NCBI GenBank assembly: GCA_964017155.1
Contig: OZ024864.1
Location: 36,193,480-36,257,479, forward strand
Direction: 5' to 3'
Source of the DNA: Oasisia sp. SBJ-2009
Taxonomy: Eukaryota > Annelida > Polychaeta > Sabellida > Siboglinidae
Length of the DNA stretch: 64,000 nt
The notes beneath the pieces are model-generated. The model was not told the DNA's origin. It made no database searches and saw nothing but the letters and a program-made list of their open reading frames with translations. How positions within the stretch are numbered: the first letter of the stretch is position 1; every line of letters starts with the position of its first letter. Shown here in pieces: positions 1 to 10,880 of the stretch. The translations under genes and the position numbers were made by a program.

Positions 1-36
<36 letters not shown>

Positions 37-38
37 CA

Positions 39-86
<48 letters not shown>

Positions 87-97
87 CAAACTATATA

Positions 98-173
<76 letters not shown>
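1..173. repeat. (AT)n microsatellite, truncated by window edge
   Basis: Almost pure AT dinucleotide run. It is interrupted twice by the same short sequence ACAAAC (about 36-41 and 86-91), 50 bp apart, which suggests that a block of the microsatellite including the interruption was duplicated. A single TT phase slip is seen near 104. The left end is outside the window. Confidence 0.97.
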
Positions 174-176
<3 letters not shown>

Positions 177-861
177 TAACAGCAAATCACCTGATTAGTG
201 CCCTGTTCACTGGTGAATACAACATAGCTAAAATGTCCAAGAAACATATAGCTGCATTTAAAGGAATAAATACTATTCAGTAAAAGCTATGTTATATTAA
301 ATAGGGTACAATGTGCTAAATGATAAACACAGCTACGATAAATTAATTTATTCATTAATAAAACCAAGATAAATTGAACTATATAACATCAATTATTTCG
401 CTGAACAAATTTCTCCGGACGCCATTACATATTAGTAATTATTGTTCAGAAAAATGCAAACATTGGACCAAAGTGTACGTAGTAGGGCTATTCTAAAACA
501 AGTCTGACACTTTGGTTGTTATTTTCCACGCATTATAACTTTCTTATTTTGTATGTCACATGTAAATTAGAAACGTCTTGGGATTCGTTTTGATGAGTTC
601 TTTCAGGCCATGTGTACATTTCCTACTGTTTCTAAAAAGAAGGTATGGTAATTCGTGCTAGAATAGTCAAAATCAGCCAAAATACGCTTTGCATTTTGTT
701 TTAGCGCCTTTGTAAAATTAAAACATAACGGAACTTTTTCAATTTATCGGTACAAATCTAAGACGAGGTATATAATAAAAGAGAACACTGTATTGTATTC
801 TCCTTCCATGATTAATTATTCCAACAAACCATCGTTTGCTAATAGGCCCATTTTTGTTGTC

Positions 862-878
862 ACGCCCGATACCAAACT
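862..878 (+). repeat. 17-bp dispersed motif, copy 1
   Basis: ACGCCCGATACCAAACT. The same motif recurs at 1051, 1213 and 1483 with one to three changes, while the sequence between copies is not obviously repeated. Confidence 0.7.
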
Positions 879-1050
879 TCGTCTCCGACCTGCTAATATT
901 CCAAATTAATTATTTGTTACAGTTAATATCGTCATGGAAGCCGTATATATTCAATTTATTTATGGAATTTTTTTTCATCATGGCCATTATTATAATGTAT
1001 GTAAATCCTAATGTGTTGTTATTTATAAAACATCCATACTTTAATTGGTT

Positions 1051-1067
1051 ACGCCCGATACCAAGCT
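1051..1067 (+). repeat. 17-bp dispersed motif, copy 2
   Basis: ACGCCCGATACCAAGCT, one change from copy 1 and 189 bp downstream of it. Confidence 0.7.
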
Positions 1068-1212
1068 CTAATGACAACTGTGGACAAAATAATGAAACTA
1101 ACTACTTCCAAATGTATAGATTAGTAAATAATAATGTTTACTAGATGCCTGAATTGTTGTAATTTAAATCAGACGCGTTCCATTAAAATGAGAGCATTTC
1201 ACTCAATTTCTT

Positions 1213-1229
1213 ACGTCCGATACCAAGTT
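1213..1229 (+). repeat. 17-bp dispersed motif, copy 3
   Basis: ACGTCCGATACCAAGTT, three changes from copy 1 and 162 bp after copy 2. Confidence 0.65.
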
Positions 1230-1482
1230 CTAGCTCTACTTATCAAATGGTAACCGCATGTATTTGAGGCAGAATTTGTGTGGCGCCCTCTTGCAGGAAG
1301 TGAAATAATTGCTCACATACGTCGAAACGCTGGCTTTCCGTAAAACATTAAGTAATGCTTCATTTGTTTTCGTTTTATCATAATTTATGTATTGATAAGT
1401 GAATGTTGTCAACTACGACGTATGCTCCTAACACATAATGAGAAAATAATATATTTTGTTACCGAAATGTCGTATGATTGTT

Positions 1483-1499
1483 ATGCCCGATACCAAACT
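1483..1499 (+). repeat. 17-bp dispersed motif, copy 4
   Basis: ATGCCCGATACCAAACT, one change from copy 1 and 270 bp after copy 3. A degenerate echo (GATATCAAACT) follows at about 1505. Confidence 0.65.
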
Positions 1500-2325
1500 A
1501 TGACGATATCAAACTTTAATGTCGTCCAGACAAAAGCAGAAAAATGAAATCATTACCGCTGGTATATACGATGTATGCTACATAAACGAGAAGCATTGTG
1601 CATCAATAATTTTTTTTAAATATGGTTGGCCATTTACAAGTGTTGATATATCATGAAAAGTACAACCTTGACATGTATGGAATCACATTTTTGAACACAA
1701 CCATATTTTCAGGGTTTATAGGTTTAAAACATATATAATTCATCGTTTGCATGACGAAGAACAACATGCATATCGAACAAAGGCAACACGTTTCAAATAT
1801 AATTGTTTTAAATATTTATTAACGACGCTTAAACGAGCATGTAACCTTGTTTCCGGGCGTAATACGTGATACTATTTTTTTTATTATTACGTAGCTGCCA
1901 TTTGGTGAATTTTCGTATTTAAAAGAAAATATTTTGATAAGACATTCCATAGAGTATACCTGTTATATCAACCAAGTTTAACGGAAATCGAAGAGTATGA
2001 CGAAAATTGCATTTCCTATGCCAACTGTCAGACTTTTTTAGAATGGCCCAGTAATGCTTTTATGTAACAATCTTTTTTTCAGGAGAGAGAAATTCTAAAT
2101 CGGAAAATCCAGCAACAATAGTTTCATACCTTTAGAAATAACGTATGCAGATAACATCTAAAATGGGTGGCTGCTTGTAAATCAAATGCTATCAAACATC
2201 ATCATTCATGGTCTTGGTCGGGTGAACGTTTATTATACCAGCACTGCGTGGCACATCACAAATTATTGTAAATTATATTTATCTCTCTCCGAGCGAGCGC
2301 GCCGACTCCACGCACTCTCTCTCAC

Positions 2326-2611
2326 AGGAGGATAAAGAGAAAGAGAGAAGGGCAAGAGGTAGATGGGGAGAGAAATTGAGAGAGAGACAGAGAGAGAGAG
2401 AGAAGAGTGAAAAAAGGAGAGAACTGGGAGGAGAAGAAAGGAAAGGGTAGAGAAGGACAGGAGAAGAGAGAGGGTAGAGAGAAGAGAGAGGAGAGAGGAC
2501 AGAGGAGAGAGAGAGGAGAGAAGAGAGGAGAGAGAAGGGAGGAGGAGGAGAGAGAAAGAGAGCGAGAGTAGAGCGAGAGTAGAGCAAGAGCGAGAGACGA
2601 AACAGATAGCG
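2326..2611 (+). repeat. Polypurine (GA-rich) tract next to the satellite edge
   Basis: About 285 bp that is almost only A and G on the + strand, built of GAGA, GGAGA and AAGAG strings with a few pyrimidine interruptions. Near its right end an 11-bp piece of the form GAGAGTAGAGC repeats (about 2563-2590). The preceding bases (2281-2325) are rich in CTCT. The serine/leucine-rich open frames on the - strand are composition artefacts. Such tracts can form triplex DNA and are slippage-prone; that is known for the class and not shown here. Confidence 0.9.
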
Positions 2612-2643
2612 GTCCGGCTTGGCGTCCATGTCCTGCTTGCCAC
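2612..2643. other. Junction between purine tract and satellite
   Basis: About 30 bp of ordinary sequence between the GA tract and the first recognisable degenerate 30-bp unit. It contains no evident target-site duplication or element end. Confidence 0.5.
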
Positions 2644-3585
2644 GAGCAGTTACGACAGTGTTGACTAGGTTCCACTAGTTGATCACGCTGTTTACGTGGT
2701 TCCACTAGTTGATCACGCAGTTGATGTATTTCCACTGGCTGATCACGCTGTAGGCTTGGTTCCTCTGGTTGATAACACTGTTGACGTGGTTCCACTGGTT
2801 GATCACACTGTTGACCTCGTTCCACTGGTTGATCACATTGTCAACGTTGTTCCATTGTTTGATCACACTGTTGACGTCGTTCCTCTGGTTGATTACTTTG
2901 TTGACATGGTTCCACTGGTTGATCACACTGTTGACGTCGTTCCTCTGGTTGATTACTTTGTTACATTGTTCCACAGGTTGATCACACTGTTGACGTTGTT
3001 CCACAGGTTGATCACACTGTTGACCTCGTTCGACTGATTGATCACACTGTTGACGTGGTTCCACTGATTGATCACGCAGTTGACGTGGTTCCACTAGTTG
3101 ATCACGCTGTTGACGTGGTTCCATTAGTTAATCACGCCGTTGATGTAGATCCACTGGTTGATCAGGCTGTTGACGTGGTTCCACTAGTTGGTCACGTCGT
3201 TGACGTCGTTCCACTAGTTGGTAACGCTGTTGACATCGTTCCACTGGTTGATCACACTGTTGATGTCGTTCAATTGTTTGATCACACTGTTGACCTCGAT
3301 ACAATTGTTGATCACACTGTTGACGTGGTTCCACTGGTTGATCACACTGTTGACGTCGTTCCTCTGGTTGATTACTTTGTTGACATGGTTCCACAGGTTG
3401 ATCACACTGTTGACGTCGTTCCACTGGTTGATCACACTGTTGACGTCGTTCCAGTGGTTGATCACACTGTTGACGTCCTTCCACTGCTTGATCACACTGT
3501 TGACGTGGTTCCACTGATTGATCACACTGTTGACCTGGTTCCACTGATTGATCACACTGTTGACCTCGTTCCACTGGTTGATCAC
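2644..3585 (+). repeat. Array 0: left-edge minisatellite array (about 31 units)
   Basis: First array of the locus. Its units are more degenerate than those inside: CCACTAG ends, TTTACGTGG and TTGATTACTTTG variants and one shortened unit near 2965. Degeneration at the edge is the usual picture for satellites, where exchange is rarer at the border. It ends with the same terminal unit (CCACTGGTTGATCAC) as the inner arrays. Confidence 0.95.
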
Positions 3586-4089
3586 GGCATCGCGCACTTC
3601 TTGTTATTCCAACAGGCTTGTCACAACTTGTTGTAAATTCTATTTTCTTTTTTGAAAAACCTGCTTAGTTAATCCCTATATACGCAGGTATGTTCGCAGA
3701 TGTTATTCGATGTGAATCGAGGTAACATATTTTTTAATTAATTAATAATAAACAACCAATAGCAATTATAAGCGGTGGATTACAAACATTTCTTCGCAGA
3801 TTCCTTGCTGAAACAAAAATTTAGATTGATTATTAAGTAATTAATTAACAGCAGATAGAGATCGTCAGGGAAATATGGCCAAAATCAATCAACACAAATT
3901 CCTGTTTTTGTTCTGGCACAATGAAGAGTGCTATTTGATTCGAATCAAATAACAACCATATGCCATGGTCAGAGGAATATTTTCATAATTCACAAGGAAA
4001 AGTGGTAGCTTTCTTGTTGCCTGGATAAGAAGGACAAATAAACTAATCAACACACAGGATAACGCAATTTGGGACAGATTGTTTCTATA
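3586..4089 (+). repeat. Spacer 1 (long form, most divergent, edge copy)
   Basis: 504 bp between two GATCAC copies (3580-3585 and 4090-4095). It carries the 40-bp segment missing from short spacers and a mixture of states seen separately in subfamilies A1 (GTTATTCGATGTGAATCG, CCATGGTCAGAGG) and B (CCTTGCTGAAAC, CCAATAGCAATTATAAG), plus private changes such as GCGGTGGATTAC. This fits an old, little-homogenised copy close to the ancestral state. There is no ORF of note. Confidence 0.9.
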
Positions 4090-5287
4090 GATCACACTGC
4101 TGATGTGTTTCCACTGGTTAATCACACTGTTGACGTGGTTCCACTAGTTGATCACACTGTTGATGTGGTTCCATTGGATGATCACACTGTTGATGTGGTT
4201 CCACTGGTTGATCACACTGTTAACATCGTTCACCTGGTTGATCACGCTGTTGACGTGGTTCCACTGGTTAATCACGCTGTTGACGTGTTTCCACTGGTTG
4301 ATCACAGTGTTGACGTCATTCCTGTGGTTGATCACACTGTTGACGTCGTTCCACTGGTTGATCACACTGTTGACGTCGTTCCATTGGTTGATCACACTGT
4401 TGACGTCGTTCCACTGGTTGATCACAGTGTTGACGTCATTCCTGTGGTTGATCACACTGTTGACGTCGTTCCACTGGTTGATCACACTGTTGACGTCGTT
4501 CCATTGGTTGATCACACTATTGACGTCGTTCCGTTGGTTGAACACATTGTTGCCCTCGTTCCATAGGTTGATCACACTGTTGACCTCGTTCCACTGGTTG
4601 ATCACACTGTTGGTCTCGTTCCTCTGGTTGATCACACTGTTGACTTCGTTCCTCTGGTTGATCACATTGTTGACTTTTTACAACTGGTTCATCACACTGT
4701 TGACTTCGTTCAAATGGTTGCTCACACTGTTGATCTCGTTCCATTGGTTGATCACATTGTTGACCTCGTTCCACTGGTTTGTCACACTTTTGACGTCGTT
4801 CCACTGGTTGATCACACTGTTGACGTCGTTCCACTGGTTGATCACAGTGTTGACGTCATTCCTGTGGTTGATCACACTGTTGACGTTGTTCCACTGGTTG
4901 ATCACACTGTTGACGTCGTTCCACTGGGTGATCACACTGTTGACGTCGTTCCATTGGTTGATCACATTGTTGCCCTCGTTCCATTGGTTGATCACACTGT
5001 TGACCTCGTTCCAGTGGTTGATCACACTGTTGGCTTCGTTCCTCTGGTTGATCTCACTGTTGACTTCGTTCCTCTGGTTGATCACGCTGTTGACGTATTT
5101 CCATTGGTTGATCACACAGTTGACGTCGTTCCAATGGTTGATCACACAGTTGACGTCGTTCCACTGGTTGATCACACTGTTGACGTCATTCATGTGGTTG
5201 ATCACACTGTTGATGTGGTTTCACTGGTTTATCACGCTGTTGTCGTGGTTCTACTGGTTGATCACGCTGTTGACGTGTTTCCACTAG

Positions 5288-6291
5288 TTGATCACACTGT
5301 TGACGTGGCGCCACTGGTTTATCACGCTGTTTCCACTAGTGGATCACACTGTTGACGTGGCGCCACTGGTTTATCACGCTGTTGACGTAGTTCCAATGGT
5401 TGATCACACTGTTGACGTCGTTCCAATGGTTGATCACACTGTTGACGTAGTTCCTATGGTTCATCACATTGTTGACTTTTTACAACTGGTTGATCACACT
5501 GTTGACTTCGTTCAAATGGTTGCTCACACTGTTGATCTCGTTCCATTGGTTGATCACATTGTTGACCTCGTTCCACTGGTTTGTCACACTTTTTACGTCG
5601 TTCCACTGGTTGATCACACTGTTGACGTCGTTCCACTGGTTGATCACAGTGTTGACGTCATTCCTGTGGTTGATCACACTGTTGACGTTGTTCCACTGGT
5701 TGATCACACTGTTGACGTCGTTCCACTGCGTGATCACACTGTTGACGTCGTTCCATTGGTTGATCACATTGTTGCCCTCGTTCCATTGGTTGATCACACT
5801 GTTGACCTCGTTCAAGTGGTTGATCACACTGTTGGCTTCGTTCCTCTGGTTGATCTCACTGTTGACTTCGTTCCACTGGTTGATCATACTGTTGACGTGG
5901 TTCCATTGGTTGATCACACTGTTGATGTGGTTCCACTGGTTTATCACGCTGTTGACGTGGTTCCACTGGTTGATAACGATGTTGACGTGTTTCCACTAGT
6001 TGATCACACTGTTGACGTGGCGCCACTGGTTTATCACGCTGTTTCCACTAGTTGATCACTCTGTTGACGTGGCGCCACTAGTTTATCACGCTGTTGACGT
6101 ATTTCCATTGGTTGATCACACAGTTGACGTCGTTCCAATGGTTGATCACACTGTTGACGTCGTTCCACTGGTTGATCACACTGTTGACGTCATTCATGTG
6201 GTTGATCACACTGTTGATGTGGTTTCACTGGTTTATCACGCTGTTGTCGTGGTTCTACTGCTTGATCACGCTGTTGACGTGTTTCCACTAG
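5288..6291 (+). repeat. 1,004-bp sub-repeat (followed by a second copy from 6292)
   Basis: Variant order from 5288 is repeated from 6292 at 1,004 bp, which equals 32 x 30 plus 2 x 22. The same pair appears again at 8188 and 9192, so the 1,004-bp duplication predates the 2.9-kb one. Confidence 0.8.
6029..6050 (+). repeat. Example of the 22-bp truncated unit
   Basis: A unit lacking 8 bp, ending GCTGTTTCCACTA instead of carrying the TGACGT part. It always follows a unit with GGCGCC. It recurs in most arrays (for example near 7041, 8938, 13347, 17044, 22142, 27272, 31359, 47914). It shifts the reading frame because 22 is not a multiple of 3. Confidence 0.9.
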
Positions 6292-7980
6292 TTGATCACA
6301 CTGTTGACGTGGCGCCACTGGTTTATCACGCTGTTTCCACTAGTGGATCACACTGTTGACGTGGCGCCACTGGTTTATCACACTGTTGACGTAGTTCCAA
6401 TGGTTGATCACACTGTTGACGTCGTTCCAATGGTTGATCACACTATTGACGTAGTTCCTATGGTTCATCACATTGTTGACTTTTTACAACTGGTTGATCA
6501 CACTGTTGACTTCGTTCAAATGGTTGCTCACACTGTTGATCTCGTTCCATTGGTTGATCACATTGTTGACCTCGTTCCACTGGTTTGTCACACTTTTTAC
6601 GTCGTTCCACTGGTTGATCACACTGTTGACGTCGTTCCACTGGTTGATCACAGTGTTGACGTCATTCCTGTGGTTGATCACACTGTTGACGTTGTTCCAC
6701 TGGTTGATCACACTGTTGACGTCGTTCCACTGCGTGATCACACTGTTGACGTCGTTCCATTGGTTGATCACATTGTTGCCCTCGTTCCATTGGTTGATCA
6801 CACTGTTGACCTCGTTCAAGTGGTTGATCACACTGTTGGCTTCGTTCCTCTGGTTGATCTCACTGTTGACTTCGTTCCACTGGTTGATCACACTGTTGAC
6901 GTGGTTCCATTGGTTGATCACACTGTTGATGTGGTTCCACTGGTTTAGCACGCTGTTGACGTGGTTCCACTGTTTGATAACCATGTTGACGTGTTTCCAC
7001 TAGTTGATCACACTGTTGACGTGGCGCCACTGGTTTATCACGCTGTTTCCACTAGTTGATCACTCTGTTGACGTGGCGCCACTGGTTTATCACGCTGTTG
7101 ACGTAGTTCCATTGGTTGATCACACTGTTGACGTCGTTCCAATGGTTGATCACACTGTTGACGTCGTTCCACTGGTTGATCACACTGTTGACGTCGTTCC
7201 ATTGGTTGAGCACACTATTGACGTCGTTCCATTGGTTGAACACATTGTTGCCCTCGTTCCATAGGTTGATCACACTGTTGACCTCGTTCCACTGGTTGAT
7301 CACACTGTTGGTCTCGTTCCTCTGGTTGATCACACTGTTGACTTCGTTCCTCTGGTTGATCACATTGTTGACTTTTTACAACTGGTTCATCACACTGTTG
7401 ACTTCGTTCAAATGGTTGCTCACACTGTTGATCTCGTTCCATTGGTTGATCACATTGTTGACCTCGTTCCACTGGTTTGTCACACTTTTGACATCGTTCC
7501 ACTGGTTGATCACACTGTTGACGTCGTTCCACTGGTTGATCACAGTGTTGACGTCATTCCTGTGGTTGATCACACTGTTGACGTTGTTCCACTGGTTGAT
7601 CACACTGTTGACGTCGTTCCACTGGGTGATCACACTGTTGACGTCGTTCCATTGGTTGATCACATTGTTGCCCTCGTTCCATTGGTTGATCACACTGTTG
7701 ACCTCGTTCCAGTGGTTGATCACACTGTTGGCTTCGTTCCTCTGGTTGATCTCACTGTTGACTTCGTTCCTCTGGTTGATCACACTGTTGACGTGGTTCC
7801 ATTGGTTGATCACACTGTTGATGTGGTTCCACTGGTTTATCACGCTGTTGACGTGGTTCCACTGGTTGATAACGATGTTGACGTGTTTCCACTAGTTGAT
7901 CACACTGTTGACGTGGCGCCACTGGTTTATCACGCTGTTTCCACTAGTTGATCACTCTGTTGACGTGGCGCCACTAGTTT

Positions 7981-10880
7981 ATCACGCTGTTGACGTATTT
8001 CCATTGGTTGATCACACAGTTGACGTCGTTCCAATGGTTGATCACACAGTTGACGTCGTTCCACTGGTTGATCACACTGTTGACGTCATTCATGTGGTTG
8101 ATCACACTGTTGATGTGGTTTCACTGGTTTATCACGCTGTTGTCGTGGTTCTACTGGTTGATCACGCTGTTGACGTGTTTCCACTAGTTGATCACACTGT
8201 TGACGTGGCGCCACTGGTTTATCACGCTGTTTCCACTAGTGGATCACACTGTTGACGTGGCGCCACTGGTTTATCACGCTGTTGACGTAGTTCCAATGGT
8301 TGATCACACTGTTGACGTCGTTCCAATGGTTGATCACACTATTGACGTAGTTCCTATGGTTCATCACATTGTTGACTTTTTACAACTGGTTGATCACACT
8401 GTTGACTTCGTTCAAATGGTTGCTCACACTGTTGATCTCGTTCCATTGGTTGATCACATTGTTGACCTCGTTCCACTGGTTTGTCACACTTTTTACGTCG
8501 TTCCACTGGTTGATCACACTGTTGACGTCGTTCCACTGGTTGATCACAGTGTTGACGTCATTCCTGTGGTTGATCACACTGTTGACGTTGTTCCACTGGT
8601 TGATCACACTGTTGACGTCGTTCCACTGCGTGATCACACTGTTGACGTCGTTCCATTGGTTGATCACATTGTTGCCCTCGTTCCATTGGTTGATCACACT
8701 GTTGACCTCGTTCAAGTGGTTGATCACACTGTTGGCTTCGTTCCTCTGGTTGATCTCACTGTTGACTTCGTTCCACTGGTTGATCACACTGTTGACGTGG
8801 TTCCATTGGTTGATCACACTGTTGATGTGGTTCCACTGGTTTATCACGCTGTTGACGTGGTTCCACTGGTTGATAACGATGTTGACGTGTTTCCACTAGT
8901 TGATCACACTGTTGACGTGGCGCCACTGGTTTATCACGCTGTTTCCACTAGTTGATCACTCTGTTGACGTGGCGCCACTAGTTTATCACGCTGTTGACGT
9001 ATTTCCATTGGTTGATCACACAGTTGACGTCGTTCCAATGGTTGATCACACTGTTGACGTCGTTCCACTGGTTGATCACACTGTTGACGTCATTCATGTG
9101 GTTGATCACACTGTTGATGTGGTTTCACTGGTTTATCACGCTGTTGTCGTGGTTCTACTGCTTGATCACGCTGTTGACGTGTTTCCACTAGTTGATCACA
9201 CTGTTGACGTGGCGCCACTGGTTTATCACGCTGTTTCCACTAGTGGATCACACTGTTGACGTGGCGCCACTGGTTTATCACGCTGTTGACGTAGTTCCAA
9301 TGGTTGATCACACTGTTGACGTCGTTCCAATGGTTGATCACACTATTGACGTAGTTCCTATGGTTCATCACATTGTTGACTTTTTACAACTGGTTGATCA
9401 CACTGTTGACTTCGTTCAAATGGTTGCTCACACTGTTGATCTCGTTCCATTGGTTGATCACATTGTTGACCTCGTTCCACTGGTTTGTCACACTTTTTAC
9501 GTCGTTCCACTGGTTGATCACACTGCTGACGTCGTTCCACTGGTTGATCACAGTGTTGACGTCATTCCTGTGGTTGATCACACTGTTGACGTTGTTCCAC
9601 TGGTTGATCACACTGTTGACGTCGTTCCACTGCGTGATCACACTGTTGACGTCGTTCCATTGGTTGATCACATTGTTGCCCTCGTTCCATTGGTTGATCA
9701 CACTGTTGACCTCGTTCAAGTGGTTGATCACACTGTTGGCTTCGTTCCTCTGGTTGATCTCACTGTTGACTTCGTTCCACTGGTTGATCACACTGTTGAC
9801 GTGGTTCCATTGGTTGATCACACTGTTGATGTGGTTCCACTGGTTTAGCACGCTGTTGACGTGGTTCCACTGTTTGATAACCATGTTGACGTGTTTCCAC
9901 TAGTTGATCACACTGTTGACGTGGCGCCACTGGTTTATCACGCTGTTTCCACTAGTTGATCACTCTGTTGACGTGGCGCCACTGGTTTATCACGCTGTTG
10001 ACGTAGTTCCATTGGTTGATCACACTGTTGACGTCGTTCCAATGGTTGATCACACTGTTGACGTCGTTCCACTGGTTGATCACACTGTTGACGTCATTCC
10101 TGTGGTTGATCACACTGTTGATGTGGTTTCACTGGTTTATCACGCTGTTGTCGTGGTTCTACTGGTTGATCACGCTGTTGACGTGTTTCCACTAGTTGAT
10201 CACACTGTTGACGTGGCGCCACTGGTTTATCACGCTGTTTCCACTAGTTGATCACACTGTTGACGTGGCGCCACTGGTTTATCACGCTGTTGACGTAGTT
10301 CCACTGGTTGATCACACTGTTGACGTCGTTCCAATGGTTGATCACACTATTGACGTAGTTCCTATGGTTCATCACATTGTTGACTTCTTACAACTGGTTG
10401 CTTACACTGTTGACATCGTTCAAATGGTTGCTCACACTGTTGACCTCGTTCCATTGGTTGATCACATAGTTGACCTCGTTCCACTGGTTTATCACACTGT
10501 TGACGTCGTTCCACTGGTTGATCACACTGTTAACATCGTTCACCTGGTTGACCACACTGTTGACGTCGTTCCTCTGGTTGATCACACTGTTGACGTCGTT
10601 CCTCTGGTTGATCACACTGTTGACGTCGTTCTATTGGTTGATCACATTGTTGGCCTCGTTCCATTGGTTGATCACACTGTTGACCTCGTTCCATTGGTTG
10701 ATCACACTGTTGACCTCGTTCCACTGGTTGATCACGGCATCGCGCACTTAGATTTTCTTTTTTGAAAAACCTGCATAGTTAGTCCCCATATACATCAGTA
10801 TGTACGCAGATGTTATTCGATGTGAATCGAGGTAACATATTGTTAAATTAATTAATAATCAACAACCAGTAGCAAGTATA
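7981..10880 (+). repeat. 2.9-kb higher-order repeat, copy 2
   Basis: Begins at a unit with GACGTATTTCC like 5081. Correspondence is clear to about 10095 and is then lost when the variant order changes before spacer 2; the end given is nominal. Confidence 0.6.

Larger units (their letters stand above)
174..2325. other. AT-rich, apparently single-copy flank without a supported gene
   Basis: About 2.1 kb with no similarity to the satellite that follows. The only open frame of note is 102 codons (836-1144, + strand); it is AT-biased, of low complexity and has no recognisable domain, so it is not called. A polypyrimidine-AG string at 2071-2082 resembles a 3' splice site, but the frame behind it soon stops (TAG). 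I see no tRNA, rRNA or transposon terminus. Four copies of a 17-bp motif are listed separately. Confidence 0.6.
5081..7980 (+). repeat. 2.9-kb higher-order repeat, copy 1
   Basis: Matches the block from 7981 at an offset of 2,900 bp over about 5081-7195; the remainder, about 7215-7778, matches 4517-5080 at an offset of 2,698 bp. 2,900 equals 93 x 30 plus 5 x 22, in agreement with the five truncated units seen in the block. Confidence 0.8.
4090..10735 (+). repeat. Array 1: longest array (6.6 kb, about 220 units)
   Basis: Uninterrupted by spacers. Inside it, higher-order periods of 292, 1,004 and 2,900 bp can be followed through the positions of 22-bp truncated units (for example 6029-6050) and the GGCGCC-containing units next to them. 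It contains two large related blocks, about 5081-7195 and 7981-10095. Confidence 0.95.

Noticed and set aside
1..173. Telomeric or centromeric repeat at the left end
   Set aside because: It is a plain (AT)n microsatellite; no TTAGGG-like repeats are present in the window.
836..1144. 102-codon open frame in the left flank
   Set aside because: AT-biased composition, no recognisable domain and no supporting context; the length is not surprising in AT-rich DNA of this size. It does contain two of the 17-bp motifs.
2071..2082. 3' splice site and terminal exon
   Set aside because: The pyrimidine-AG string is good, but the frame behind it is only about 12 codons, there is no partner donor or upstream exon, and such strings are common in AT-rich DNA.
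2263..2825. Serine/leucine-rich open frames on the - strand
   Set aside because: Translations of the purine tract; three overlapping versions in different frames.
3586..4089. Spacer as tRNA, 5S rRNA or snRNA gene, as in tandem gene arrays
   Set aside because: No cloverleaf, no convincing A/B boxes and no rRNA-like sequence could be recognised on either strand.
3586..4089. Spacer as a Helitron, SINE, LTR or terminal-inverted-repeat transposon
   Set aside because: No inverted ends, no TG...CA, no 3' hairpin with CTRR, no poly-A tail next to the flank. Only the 6-bp flanking repeat speaks for insertion, so no class is assigned.
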